Assembly: GCF_030644365.1 (NCBI RefSeq)
Contig: NZ_CP130058.1
Span: 248,001 to 312,000, forward strand
Direction: 5' to 3'
Length of the DNA: 64,000 nt
Origin: Schaalia sp. HMT-172
GTDB taxonomy: Bacteria > Actinomycetota > Actinomycetes > Actinomycetales > Actinomycetaceae
A program made the translations under genes and the position numbers. The notes beneath the pieces were generated by a model. That model was not told the DNA's origin and made no database searches. It was given only the letters and a program-made list of their open reading frames with translations. This document shows, in pieces, positions 1-7,599 of the stretch; position 1 is the first letter of the stretch; the number at the start of each line of letters is the position of its first letter.

Positions 1-1
1 C

Positions 2-463
2 GCCGCGCAGGCACCCTACCGGGCCATCGCCGCCGAGGCCATCGCGAGCCTCGCCGACACCGGCCGATACGACCCGGCGGCCATGGCTGGTGAGTTCGGC
101 TACCTGCTGCGCAACGGGTGGTTCGGTCCCGGGCGGGTCGCCCAGACGCTCACCGACTGCGCGTCCATCTCGGCGCTGGCCGGCTACCGCGTCGCCCAGA
201 CCATCGCCGTCCTGCTTCCGTCACTCGTTGGCATCCGGGGTTCGAATCGTATGGTCGAGGCCCTGGTGGCGCTCGCGGGCGACTACGGCATGAGGGTGTG
301 CGTGCCTGATGAGCTGCGCCCCAAGATGAAGGGATCGAGCGCTCTCGCTCAGGCGCTGCGGGCGCTCGACGCGCTGCCCCACGCACCCACGCGCCACGCC
401 CGCGAGGCGGCGGAGGCGCTCGGCGCGGCGTGTGCGCGCCGAGATCGAGGCACCCCTGCGTGA
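2..463 (+). CDS. C-terminal part of an unidentified protein (cut by window edge)
   Basis: The reading frame is open from the first bases of the window to a TGA at 461-463, so this is the 3' end of a larger gene; the internal ATG at 83 is probably not its start. The visible 153 residues are Ala/Leu/Arg-rich and look like consecutive amphipathic helices, as in an alpha-helical repeat protein, with no catalytic motif that I recognise. Codon use is strongly GC-rich at third positions, consistent with a real gene. A GC-rich hairpin lies about 50 nt downstream, and the next gene (yoeB) is convergent. I cannot assign a function; a DUF6493-like helical protein is a guess only. Confidence 0.55.
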   Translation, partial: AAQAPYRAIAAEAIASLADTGRYDPAAMAGEFGYLLRNGWFGPGRVAQTLTDCASISALAGYRVAQTIAVLLPSLVGIRGSNRMVEALVALAGDYGMRVCVPDELRPKMKGSSALAQALRALDALPHAPTRHAREAAEALGAACARRDRGTPA

Positions 464-514
464 CCTGATCCGCTGGGGACTCTTGACGTACTGAGTGGTG
501 TTGTGTGCGTGGGT

Positions 515-540
515 GCCGCGGCTGCAGGGGCAGCCGCGGC
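515..540. terminator. GC-rich hairpin between convergent genes
   Basis: Eleven-base perfect arms (515-525 and 530-540) enclose a 4-nt loop between the end of the first gene and the end of yoeB. There is no T-tract, so terminator activity, possibly bidirectional, is inferred from position and structure. Confidence 0.45.
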
Positions 541-602
541 GCCCGGCGTCAGGGCGTTGTTACTTGTTGTCGGGGTGGATGCAGTCCGGGCCTCGTGAAT
601 GT

Positions 603-869
603 TTACTGGCCGTAGTGGAAGCGGCAGGAAATGATCCAGAGGGCTTTGCCGTCGTCGCTGATCTGGTAGATCAGGCGGTGCCGTGAGTCGATCCGGCGTG
701 ACCAGTACCCCGAGAACTCGTAGCGAAGAGGCTCAGGCTTGCCGATCCCCTCGTTTCCGTTGCGCTGGATGTCCTTGATGAGTGCGTTGATGCGCTTGAG
801 GGTCTTGCGATCCTCGAACTGCCACCAGACGTAGTCGTTCCAGGCCTCCTCATCCCATGTGATGTGCAT
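603..869 (-). CDS. yoeB: YoeB-family mRNA interferase toxin
   Basis: This 88-residue protein is a Txe/YoeB toxin, which cleaves mRNA at the ribosomal A site. It has the family pattern: an N-terminal W-x-E-x-A-W-x-D-Y segment, then GKPEPL (44-48), SGYWSRRI (53-60), HRLIY (64-68) and a terminal CRFHY. Residues matching the known E. coli catalytic set are visible: Glu46, Arg65 and the terminal His85-Tyr86. Its start lies 2 nt after the antitoxin stop, so the two are co-transcribed and probably translationally coupled, antitoxin first. Length and all key residues are intact, so the toxin should be functional. Confidence 0.95.
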   Translation of the reverse strand: MHITWDEEAWNDYVWWQFEDRKTLKRINALIKDIQRNGNEGIGKPEPLRYEFSGYWSRRIDSRHRLIYQISDDGKALWIISCRFHYGQ

Positions 870-871
870 GG

Positions 872-1135
872 TCAGTCCTCGTCGAGCTCAATGAGGTCGT
901 GAACGACGCCCTCGCCAGCGCGGTGACGTGCGATCGATTCGCGCAGGTGGCGGGCGTTCGCGGGGGACTGCATGAGGTAGACGGTCTCCATGAGGGACTC
1001 GTACTCGTCGAGGGCGATGATGACGGCGCTCTCGTGGCCCTGGCGGGTGATGACGATTTCCTCGCGGTCGTTGACGACCTGGTCGAGGACCTCGGCGTAG
1101 CGTGCGCGCGACTCGGTGTAGGTCATGGTTTTCAT
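872..1135 (-). CDS. yefM: YefM/Phd-family antitoxin
   Basis: This 87-residue protein is the cognate antitoxin of YoeB: a Phd/YefM N-terminal DNA-binding and dimerisation domain (MKTMTYTESRARYAEVLD, then ITRQGHESAVIIALDEYESL) followed by an acidic C-terminal tail that would wrap the toxin. I chose the ATG at 1133-1135 because the GAGGAG on the minus strand at about 1142-1147 gives an ideal ribosome site; the longer upstream frame is non-coding. It is expected to repress its own operon through the TGTACA boxes 22-40 nt upstream of the start. Confidence 0.93.
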   Translation of the reverse strand: MKTMTYTESRARYAEVLDQVVNDREEIVITRQGHESAVIIALDEYESLMETVYLMQSPANARHLRESIARHRAGEGVVHDLIELDED

Positions 1136-1157
1136 GGGGTGCTCCTCTGCTCGCCTA

Positions 1158-1175
1158 TGTACAGAATAGTGTACA
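1158..1175 (-). promoter_or_regulatory. yefM-yoeB operator: two TGTACA palindromes
   Basis: Two perfect TGTACA hexamers (1158-1163 and 1170-1175) lie 12 bp apart, about one helical turn, just upstream of yefM. TGTACA is the core recognised by YefM/YefM-YoeB in the E. coli operator. Conditional-cooperativity autoregulation is the natural inference. Confidence 0.75.
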
Positions 1176-1329
1176 GGAAGTGAGGGTGTGTGTCTCCAGC
1201 CGGATGGTGATGCGCGGGGCAACACCTCCGTGCGGGGGCCGGCTACTGCGGGACTGCTGGCGCGGAACTGATGACGCGGGGTCTGCATCGCGGCGTTCTT
1301 CACCTGGGAGGGAGAAGGCTGTGCGTTCT

Positions 1330-1445
1330 GGATAGGAAATGCCGATCTGGATAGGAAATGCCGATCTGGATAGGAACCGCTGATCTGGATAGGTTGTTTT
1401 CCTATCCGCAACGTCATAACCTATCCAGTTCGTGGTTTCCTATCC
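1330..1445. repeat. Seven-copy GGATAGG array, 19-bp period, 4 forward + 3 inverted
   Basis: GGATAGG occurs at 1330, 1349, 1368 and 1387 on the plus strand, and its complement CCTATCC at 1401, 1420 and 1439. Every step within each half is exactly 19 bp, and the two halves face each other across 7 bp. The forward units share GATCTGGATAGGAAATGCC; the inverted units have different flanks (TTCGTGG). It lies in the otherwise gene-free stretch between yefM and the DUF1266 tail. This is not CRISPR: there are no spacers. A multi-protomer DNA-binding site or iteron cluster is the likeliest reading; the protein is unknown. Confidence 0.7.
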
Positions 1446-1588
1446 ACTTCGTGGCCGCCCATGCCCATGCGCGTCCGCACGTGGGCCCGATGATATGCAC
1501 ATGGGCCCTTTCATCCGCACGGGGGGCAGCGCCGCCTACGCGCAGGTTATGGGGTTTACGTGTGTGTCAAGGGGTTAACGTGCAGCCC
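1446..1588. other. Rest of the yefM-DUF1266 intergenic stretch, no gene seen
   Basis: Between the repeat array and the DUF1266 tail I see no open frame with coding character. A short GTG-rich segment with two GGGGTTWACGTG-like copies near 1551-1582 is present without an obvious role. Confidence 0.4.
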
Positions 1589-1726
1589 TTAGTGGCCGCG
1601 GTGGTGAGCTTTCGCTTTCAGGCGGGCGAGGTGGCGTTTCTCTTCAGCTTTCTGCCTCTTCTTCTGCCTGGTTACGGAAGCTCGTTCTCGTGCCGTGCGT
1701 TCGCGTTCCTGTGAGCGGAGGCGTCG
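1589..1726 (-). other. In-frame basic 45-codon tail beyond the amber stop of the DUF1266 gene
   Basis: Directly after the TAG at 1727-1729 the same frame stays open for 45 codons to a TAA at 1589-1591. The peptide is very Arg/Lys-rich: it opens RRLRSQERERTARERASV, contains RQKKRQKAEEKRH and ends HHRGH. It looks like an authentic cytosolic nucleic-acid- or membrane-binding tail rather than random sequence. A CAG-to-TAG change in a CAG-CAG context would explain the interruption; programmed readthrough is the alternative. Confidence 0.5.
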
Positions 1727-2785
1727 CTACTGGATGGCCGGCTTGCCGCCGGAGGACAGGGGGGCGCGGCTGCGCGACTGGTTGTCGAGCTCCCGCTCCC
1801 AGGCCGAGGAGCGCTCCCACTTTTGGGGTGACAAGAGACGCAGGTCCCCCATGGACGCGATCGCGTCGAGCAGGAGGAAACGTGGGGCGGGGTAGGGGGC
1901 ATCCCACGGGATGGCGGTCCACAGGCCCTTCGGGCCCAGCAGGAAGGTGCCTCGGTTGCGCTCGTGCAGGTCGTTGGTCGCCTCCTGCGCCTTACCCTCG
2001 GCGGCCCACAGCCAGCGGGTTGTGCGGAACGCGTCCCAGACCTCGTTCCACGAGGAGTAGGACAAGTCCAGCGCGCGGTTGACGAGAGCGAGAGTGTCCC
2101 AGGCCTCGTCCTCGCTCAGCCAGCCGAGGCCCGCCCCCGCGCGCGTCAGCATCGCGACGCGCAGGAAGTCCCACGCCCCAAAGTCCACGGATTGAATGCC
2201 GCGATCGTTGGCGACGATGCGGTTGATGCGCCAGCGTTTTTCCCACGCGTAGGTGTCGTTGTCCGCGGTTTTGTTCAGGCGCGCGAGCGTCGAGGAGACC
2301 CACGAGGGGTTGGCGCATTGGGAGCGCAGGCGCTCGTAGTCCTCGCGGTGCCCGGACTTCATGAGCGTGTAGAGCTGGCGGAGGAGGCCGTCGCGGCCGG
2401 TGATGCCCCAGTCGCGGGCGAGCATCTGCTCGATCGCCCGCTTGTCACCCAGCGCGAGCGTGTCCACCGTGTTGCCCTGGCACAGCGCGTAGGGGATCGC
2501 CGGGGCGAGTAGGCGCGCCTTCGGGTTCGCCGCCAGCTTCTTGAGCGAGCCTGTGAGTTTCGGGGTGTGGTGCTTGTTGAGCTTGTCCCACTCCTCGCCT
2601 TTTCCGGCCTTGCGCACGTCGTGCGGCGCGGGGGTGGCGCCCTTGGAGCGGTCGAGTGCTTCGCGGATGAGGAGGTAGGGCGTGCAGAGCACCAGCAGGG
2701 CTATCGCCAGTGCAACGGGGACAGGTATCTGGGAGACAAGATGCGCGAACACGGACACGATTCTGCCCGATGGCTGGTAGGTCAC
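1727..2785 (-). CDS. DUF1266-domain membrane-anchored protein
   Basis: This 352-residue protein has one predicted membrane helix (about residues 22-41, VPVALAIALLVLCTPYLL), a charged linker with HDVRKAGKGEEWDKLNKHH, and a cytosolic domain of the DUF1266 type (GITGRDGLLRQLYTLMKSG; RVAMLTRAGAGLGWLSEDEAW; SSWNEVWDAFRTTRW). DUF1266 proteins have no established biochemical role. The start is a GTG. It follows the twelve-gene propeller array in the same direction, 105 nt past the last member and behind a hairpin, so it may be read partly from the array. Its stop is an amber codon followed by an in-frame basic tail (1589-1726), so the natural protein may once have been about 398 residues. Confidence 0.8.
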   Translation of the reverse strand: MTYQPSGRIVSVFAHLVSQIPVPVALAIALLVLCTPYLLIREALDRSKGATPAPHDVRKAGKGEEWDKLNKHHTPKLTGSLKKLAANPKARLLAPAIPYALCQGNTVDTLALGDKRAIEQMLARDWGITGRDGLLRQLYTLMKSGHREDYERLRSQCANPSWVSSTLARLNKTADNDTYAWEKRWRINRIVANDRGIQSVDFGAWDFLRVAMLTRAGAGLGWLSEDEAWDTLALVNRALDLSYSSWNEVWDAFRTTRWLWAAEGKAQEATNDLHERNRGTFLLGPKGLWTAIPWDAPYPAPRFLLLDAIASMGDLRLLSPQKWERSSAWERELDNQSRSRAPLSSGGKPAIQ

Positions 2786-2813
2786 ACAAGCGATGGGCGC
2801 GATGGGGACGTGG

Positions 2814-2858
2814 GACGAGGCCGGGGCCGGGTTGCGTGGGTCCCGGCCCCGGCCTCGT
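2814..2858. terminator. Inverted GACGAGGCC/GGCCTCGTG pair after B1
   Basis: GACGAGGCCGGGGCCGGG pairs with CCCGGCCCCGGCCTCGT across a short loop. It lies between the end of B1 and DUF1266 and is the first of several inverted pairs of the window-wide GGCCTCGT word. Confidence 0.6.
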
Positions 2859-2890
2859 GGGTCGGTGTCGGTCAGCGCACGTCTTGGGGG

Positions 2891-4396
2891 TCAGCCCGCC
2901 CGCTTCGGCGTGATCCCCATGAGGACCGTTTCCGGGTGGGGGTAGAAGCCCAGGAAGGAGCGCAAGCGAGTAAGCCACGAATCCGATCGCGTGGGGGATG
3001 CGATGAGCAGGTCGTCGTAGAAAGGTACTGCGTCGTGCAGGCCAACGTCCTCCAGCGAGGCCAGCTGGATGCCCGAGGGGGCGGTATACAGGTTCATCGG
3101 TGGGTTCTTGTCCGTCGAGTCCTTATCCTCCGGGGGTTGGGAGAGGATCAGGGAGCCGTCCGTTGCTGCGATTAGGCTCTCCGGATAGGTGCCGTTCTCG
3201 GCCCCGCCCGCTCCATTCGTCGCCATCAGACGATGGCCATTCAACATGGAGAAACCCTTTGTGGAGTTTTGATTCCTCTGTACGCATACGGACGCCCAGG
3301 GGAACTCCCCAGAGGTGAGAGTGGATGTTGCCTGCTCGCTCGTCGGTCGCGCGACACGGCCTTCCTCATCCCAGCACGTGGCGGATCCGACGTCTGACAC
3401 ATGTATGAGCGGATCGGCGAGGAGAGTGCGTGACACCTCGGTTCCGTCAGGGGCCAGCGTGACGAGGAGGCGCTGCCTGGGATCGTTCGTCCCTCCCTCC
3501 AGCAGCCATCCGTCCGCGACGGGATGGAGGCCTCTGGCGTTGTAGGTCGCGCTCTCGACGAGGGTGCCGTCAGCCAGGTGGAGGAAGGCACCGGCCTGGC
3601 GATCCTCGTAGTTGAAATTCCGGGAAACGGGAACGTAGCCGTCGACCGCCGTCACGGGCAACGGGAGGCCGGGACCCTGAAGGTCCTCGGAGGACAAGGA
3701 CACTTCATATCTCCACGCTTCGGTGCCGTCCTTGTTCCATCCCAGGCACAGGTAGTCGAAATCCTGAACACCATAAGGTTTGTCTCTCGGGTAACAGACG
3801 ACAATGATGGGCCACGTCACACGCGAGAAACCCGTGTACCCCGGATCGACATAGTCGCCTCCCACGTTGATGAAGGCCTCGTCGTCACCCTGTACGAAGC
3901 GCGAGGTTGCATCCGCGGGGAGCGGCGTGTCCCAGGTGGCCGTGACCTCGCCGTCGGCGACGCGGATCGTCTGTCCCGCGACCACGATGGAATCCTCCCA
4001 CGCGAACATCGGAGAATCGACAGCGGACACCTCGCGGCGCCACAGGACCGAGGGCTTCTCGCCGCTCAGGTCGAGGCCCACGAGCGTGGAAGGCTGACCC
4101 TTCTCTCCGAAAAGGGCGACGATAAAGCCGTCGACCTTCACGTAGGTCAACAGTGATCCACTCACACCCAGATCCGAGGCCGTCACCTCCCAGGCGACGT
4201 CGAAACCCGAGGCAAAGTCCGGGGAAAGCGTCGAGGAAACCCGAGCGTTGCCTGAGTATCCGACGGGCCTGTGCATGAGCCAGGGGGCACCGACGGCTAG
4301 CGCGCCAACGAGGGTGGCGGCCAATGCGATGGCGAGACAGCGCAGGAGGACTGGGAGGGCCTCGCGCCAGGAAGTCAGCTTCTTTGGGAGGTTCAT
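2891..4396 (-). CDS. Membrane-anchored propeller-like protein, subfamily B (B1)
   Basis: This 501-residue protein is the second gene of pair 1. The start is the ATG at 4394-4396, which overlaps the A1 stop (ATGA); the longer upstream frame is not used. The N-terminal 20 residues are cytosolic (MNLPKKLTSWREALP), followed by a membrane helix (about 18-38), then the family segment GYSGNA...FASGFDVAWEV that opens the extracytoplasmic domain. It has the paired cysteines (VVCYPRD...YLCLGWNKDG), the SEQA...TSGEFPWASVC segment and the terminal YDDLLIASP...GITPKRAG. Repeated short W-containing beta strands (VLWRREV, TATWDTPL, AWRYEV) suggest a beta-propeller of quinoprotein-like type; no PQQ ligands can be claimed. 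It is closest to B5, with near-identical blocks throughout. Confidence 0.85.
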   Translation of the reverse strand: MNLPKKLTSWREALPVLLRCLAIALAATLVGALAVGAPWLMHRPVGYSGNARVSSTLSPDFASGFDVAWEVTASDLGVSGSLLTYVKVDGFIVALFGEKGQPSTLVGLDLSGEKPSVLWRREVSAVDSPMFAWEDSIVVAGQTIRVADGEVTATWDTPLPADATSRFVQGDDEAFINVGGDYVDPGYTGFSRVTWPIIVVCYPRDKPYGVQDFDYLCLGWNKDGTEAWRYEVSLSSEDLQGPGLPLPVTAVDGYVPVSRNFNYEDRQAGAFLHLADGTLVESATYNARGLHPVADGWLLEGGTNDPRQRLLVTLAPDGTEVSRTLLADPLIHVSDVGSATCWDEEGRVARPTSEQATSTLTSGEFPWASVCVQRNQNSTKGFSMLNGHRLMATNGAGGAENGTYPESLIAATDGSLILSQPPEDKDSTDKNPPMNLYTAPSGIQLASLEDVGLHDAVPFYDDLLIASPTRSDSWLTRLRSFLGFYPHPETVLMGITPKRAG

Positions 4397-5991
4397 CGGA
4401 CGCTCCTTGACGCTTTGTGGGTGGGGGTCAGGCCGACGACGCGCTCGCCGGGGGCTGCAGACAAGCCTGCAAGGCGCTTGTACCAGGGGGCTTGGGCCGG
4501 CGACGAGAAGCCGACGATCAGGTCGTCGAAGATGGGCGTCGCTGCAAGCATATGGAGGTTCTCCCATCCGGGGACAGCGTAGGAACTGATGGCGTACTTG
4601 TCTGAATCGGATGCGTTGCTGGTGGCATCGGCGGCCGCATTCACGTCGACGAGAACTGGGTTCCACTCGTACTTGGGGATAAAGGAGGCGGAGGCCACGT
4701 TGACGTGGGGGAGAAACACGACGGACGCATCCTTACTGAGCGCGGGGTTACCCAGCCACACACTGGGGTTCTCGGTGTCAGATCCGTAGTACGTCATTCC
4801 CGTGTTGAACTTTGTGTGCTCGTTGATGACGAGTGGAGTGTCGTAGCCTCCCGGGCCTCCCGGCGACACGGTGATCGAGGAGTCCCACGATGCCTCGCCC
4901 GTGGCCGCAAAGTGCATGAACTGTTCTGTCGTTGGGGTCTGCGCGGAACCGAGATCGGGGTATGTTCGCAGGAACAGGAGGCGCTCCGAGGCTCGATTAT
5001 CCAGATGCATGACCTGCGGGTTTGAGCCGTCGGGGGCGACGGTCGCGATGTATCCAACGTCGTCGCCGACGATCCACCCGTCGGAGGCACGCAGGATGAG
5101 GTGCTGCTGTTTAAATTTCGCGGTGACGCGGCAATAGGGCTCGCCGGACGACTTGTCCAGCGTGGCGGGCCCGCACGCCTCCTCGATGGCGTCCAGGCCG
5201 ACACGCTGTCCGGTTTCCAGGTTGAGGAAGCCCGTAAGCTCGTCGAGCGTATATCCCATGGCCGGGCCGGCCGACGATGGCTCCCACGCGCGTAGGGGCA
5301 CCCAGCCCTCCAGTGGGGTGACGGAGTCGGGGAAGGAGCCGGTGGAGGCGTCGAAGTCCCACACGTGGGTTCCGGTCTTGTCCCAGGCCTGGCAGGGAGC
5401 GGACGAGGGGGTGGGGCAGTACAGGCGAACCGGTCCGATCGGCCCCGTGCTCGGTCCCGCTCCCGAGGGATGTTGATAGGGGGAGTCCCCTAGGCGAACG
5501 CCCGGGGTCGGCCAATCCGAGCGCGTCGACCCGTCAGCGGTCGACACCAGGGTGTTGCCCACGAGCAGGTCATCGCCCCACCAGGTCACCCCATCCTCGT
5601 CGTCGACGTTGGTGCGCCACAGCTCGCGCGGGGTGGAATAGGAGGCGTCGAAGGCGACGACGCTGCGCTGAGCCCCCTTATACCCGACCAGATAGATGTA
5701 TTCGTCACCGACGCGGAAGTTGTCGATGCGGTCCAGGCCCGCGTCGGCCGCGTCGATCTGCCACGCCAAGCGCACGCCGTTGACGAAGTCGCCGGAGAGG
5801 AAACCGGTGTCCTGGGCGCGGCCGTGGTAGCCCCACGAGCCGTTCGCTGAATGCATGACGGCGAGGGCGCACAGGATGGACGTTGTCACCATCCACAGGC
5901 GCGTGCCGAAGGTGAAGGGGCAGATGATTTTGTAGTAGAGGCGTTTGAGTGCGCCTGCGTTACTGTAGTCGTCGTCGTTGGGACATCTCAT
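4393..5991 (-). CDS. Membrane-anchored propeller-like protein, subfamily A (A1)
   Basis: This 532-residue protein is the first gene of pair 1. The cytosolic lead (MRCPNDDDYSNAGALKRL) is followed by a membrane helix at about 32-48 and then WGYHGRAQDTGFLSGDF, the family entry into the outer domain. C-x5-C-x-A-W-DK (LYCPTPSSAPCQAWDK), PTTEQFMHFAATGEASW and FDDLIVGFSS...VVGLTP are present. The last codons (AGGAGCGTCCGATGA) double as the Shine-Dalgarno of B1, so the C-terminal RSVR is constrained by translation coupling. It is nearly the same protein as A5, but its promoter differs: it lacks the long conserved block and uses TAGGAT six bases before the ATG. Its ligand is unknown. Confidence 0.85.
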   Translation of the reverse strand: MRCPNDDDYSNAGALKRLYYKIICPFTFGTRLWMVTTSILCALAVMHSANGSWGYHGRAQDTGFLSGDFVNGVRLAWQIDAADAGLDRIDNFRVGDEYIYLVGYKGAQRSVVAFDASYSTPRELWRTNVDDEDGVTWWGDDLLVGNTLVSTADGSTRSDWPTPGVRLGDSPYQHPSGAGPSTGPIGPVRLYCPTPSSAPCQAWDKTGTHVWDFDASTGSFPDSVTPLEGWVPLRAWEPSSAGPAMGYTLDELTGFLNLETGQRVGLDAIEEACGPATLDKSSGEPYCRVTAKFKQQHLILRASDGWIVGDDVGYIATVAPDGSNPQVMHLDNRASERLLFLRTYPDLGSAQTPTTEQFMHFAATGEASWDSSITVSPGGPGGYDTPLVINEHTKFNTGMTYYGSDTENPSVWLGNPALSKDASVVFLPHVNVASASFIPKYEWNPVLVDVNAAADATSNASDSDKYAISSYAVPGWENLHMLAATPIFDDLIVGFSSPAQAPWYKRLAGLSAAPGERVVGLTPTHKASRSVR

Positions 5992-5997
5992 GGTGTG

Positions 5998-6003
5998 ATC
6001 CTA
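5998..6003 (-). promoter_or_regulatory. -10 TAGGAT of A1, leaderless geometry
   Basis: TAGGAT ends six bases before the A1 ATG, which puts the expected transcription start at or next to the start codon. No Shine-Dalgarno is present. The block upstream of it differs from that of A2-A6. Confidence 0.55.
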
Positions 6004-6013
6004 TCGGGTGATC

Positions 6014-6057
6014 GACGAGGCCGGAGCCGGGTTGTGTGTCCCGGCCCCGGCCTCGTG
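6014..6057. terminator. Inverted GACGAGGCC/GGCCTCGTG pair after B2
   Basis: GACGAGGCCGGAGCCGGG and CCCGGCCCCGGCCTCGT are complementary apart from one position and are separated by about 8 nt. It lies between the B2 stop and the A1 promoter and probably insulates the two pairs. Confidence 0.6.
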
Positions 6058-6069
6058 GATCAGCCTTGG

Positions 6070-7599
6070 TCAGCTCGCGCGCCTCGGCGTGATCCCCATG
6101 AGCACCGTGTCTGGGTGGGGGTAACCACCGAGGTAACGCAGGAAAATGTTGCGTTTGGGAACAGGGGTCGCGATGAGTAGGTCATCGTAGAAGGGCTGCG
6201 CGGACCTTGCCCCGACCTGTGAGAGGGAGGCAACCTGCTTGCCGGAACGCGTGAAGTGGAGAGTCGGAATGTTGTCCTTGTCGAAATCCTTCACGACACT
6301 TTTCTTTGGGACGCTGAGGATCAGCGAGCCATCGGTCGAGAAGAATGATCCTTGTTCGTACTCCGTGTAGGTGGGTGTTCCATCCTCGTCGGCGGCTAAG
6401 AACCACCTGCCGTTGAGGGCGTAGATGCTACTGCCTGATCCCGAAGTCACAACATTACTGCACATGGGTGTCCAACCGTGCCCCGTGCGGAGGGCTGCTA
6501 GTGCCTGCTCGGTTGTTGGCTGAACTGCTTGTCCATCGGTATCCGTGCACGTGGTGGTGATGAGTGTCCTCCAGGATAGTGAGTTGGTGGTCAGAGCCAT
6601 CGTCTCGCGGAGGCTGCCGTCTGGGTTCAAGACGGCGATGTCGTCGTCTTCAAGCTGAGAGTAACTCATCCCGTTAATGATCCAGCCATCGCTTGTTGCG
6701 TAGACGTTGTCGATGGAGAGGCGACCGGAGAAGGCCACGCCGAGATCCGTGACGGAGCCGTCGACGAGGCTGAGGAACGAATCGACATACAAATCATAAT
6801 TCTTCTCATAGTGCCCGACGATGAGATGGTCGTCGACCGTGGCGACACCGGTTGGCTGAACCGTCAGCCTATCGGCGTTCCTCGTGACCGCGTAGTTCCA
6901 GGCCTGGGTGCCGTCCTTGTGCCACCCAGTGCACGAGGGGCCCTCATCGCGATCGCCCGACCTCGAGTCGTCGATGGACGTGCAGGTGACCACGACGGAC
7001 GAGGTGATGGGAACAAAGCTCGCGCCGTCACCCCACGATGGGCGCGACGGGGACAAGACACGTGGGGAACCGAGATCATGGTCGTACCCGACAGTGGTGG
7101 GCAGGGGAGAATCCCAGGTGGCGGTGACTGTGCCATCGGATGCGCGAATTGTCTCCCCGCCCGCGATGATCGAGTCGTCCCATGTGAAGAGCGTGTCACT
7201 CTCAGAGTTGAACTCGTGGCGCCACAGAACGGTAGGAGTGGAACCGCTCGGATCGATGCCGATGAGTGTCCCTGAGGACGTTGTCGCACCTTTCGACGAC
7301 CCATCTTTCTTGCCGGTGACCGCGACCAGCACCCCATCGACCCTCGTGGTGGCCGCGATCGGCCCATCGACGCCCAGGTCCTTGCTCGTCATCTCCCAGG
7401 CGACGGAGAACCCGGAGGAGAAATCGGTGGAGATGGCCTGCGAGGGGTGGGCGTGACCGGAGTAACCGGTGGGGAGATGGATCAGCCACGACAGGCCGAT
7501 CCCGAGGACCACGGCGATGGCGGCGACGAGAAGCTTCCTCTCGCGGATAAAACCAAGCACGGAAACAAGGAAGTTGCGCGCACTATCCGAGGCAGTCAT
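6070..7599 (-). CDS. Membrane-anchored propeller-like protein, subfamily B (B2)
   Basis: This 509-residue protein is the second gene of pair 2, starting at the ATG (7597-7599) that overlaps the A2 stop. The N-terminus MTASDSARNFLVSVLGFIRERK is cytosolic, the membrane helix spans about 22-42, and GYSGHAHPSQAISTDFSSGF opens the outer domain. The cysteine loop is long (VVTC...GPSCTGWHKDGTQAW). The PTTEQALAALRTGHGW segment and the terminal YDDLLIATPVPKRN...GITPRRAS are intact. It is a close relative of B4, with the N-terminus and most central strands shared, while the stretch around GKKDGSSKGATTSS is specific to this copy. Confidence 0.85.
   Translation of the reverse strand: MTASDSARNFLVSVLGFIRERKLLVAAIAVVLGIGLSWLIHLPTGYSGHAHPSQAISTDFSSGFSVAWEMTSKDLGVDGPIAATTRVDGVLVAVTGKKDGSSKGATTSSGTLIGIDPSGSTPTVLWRHEFNSESDTLFTWDDSIIAGGETIRASDGTVTATWDSPLPTTVGYDHDLGSPRVLSPSRPSWGDGASFVPITSSVVVTCTSIDDSRSGDRDEGPSCTGWHKDGTQAWNYAVTRNADRLTVQPTGVATVDDHLIVGHYEKNYDLYVDSFLSLVDGSVTDLGVAFSGRLSIDNVYATSDGWIINGMSYSQLEDDDIAVLNPDGSLRETMALTTNSLSWRTLITTTCTDTDGQAVQPTTEQALAALRTGHGWTPMCSNVVTSGSGSSIYALNGRWFLAADEDGTPTYTEYEQGSFFSTDGSLILSVPKKSVVKDFDKDNIPTLHFTRSGKQVASLSQVGARSAQPFYDDLLIATPVPKRNIFLRYLGGYPHPDTVLMGITPRRAS

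Noticed and set aside
1330-1445. CRISPR array
   Set aside because: The period is 19 bp with no unique spacers, half of the units are inverted, and no cas gene is present.
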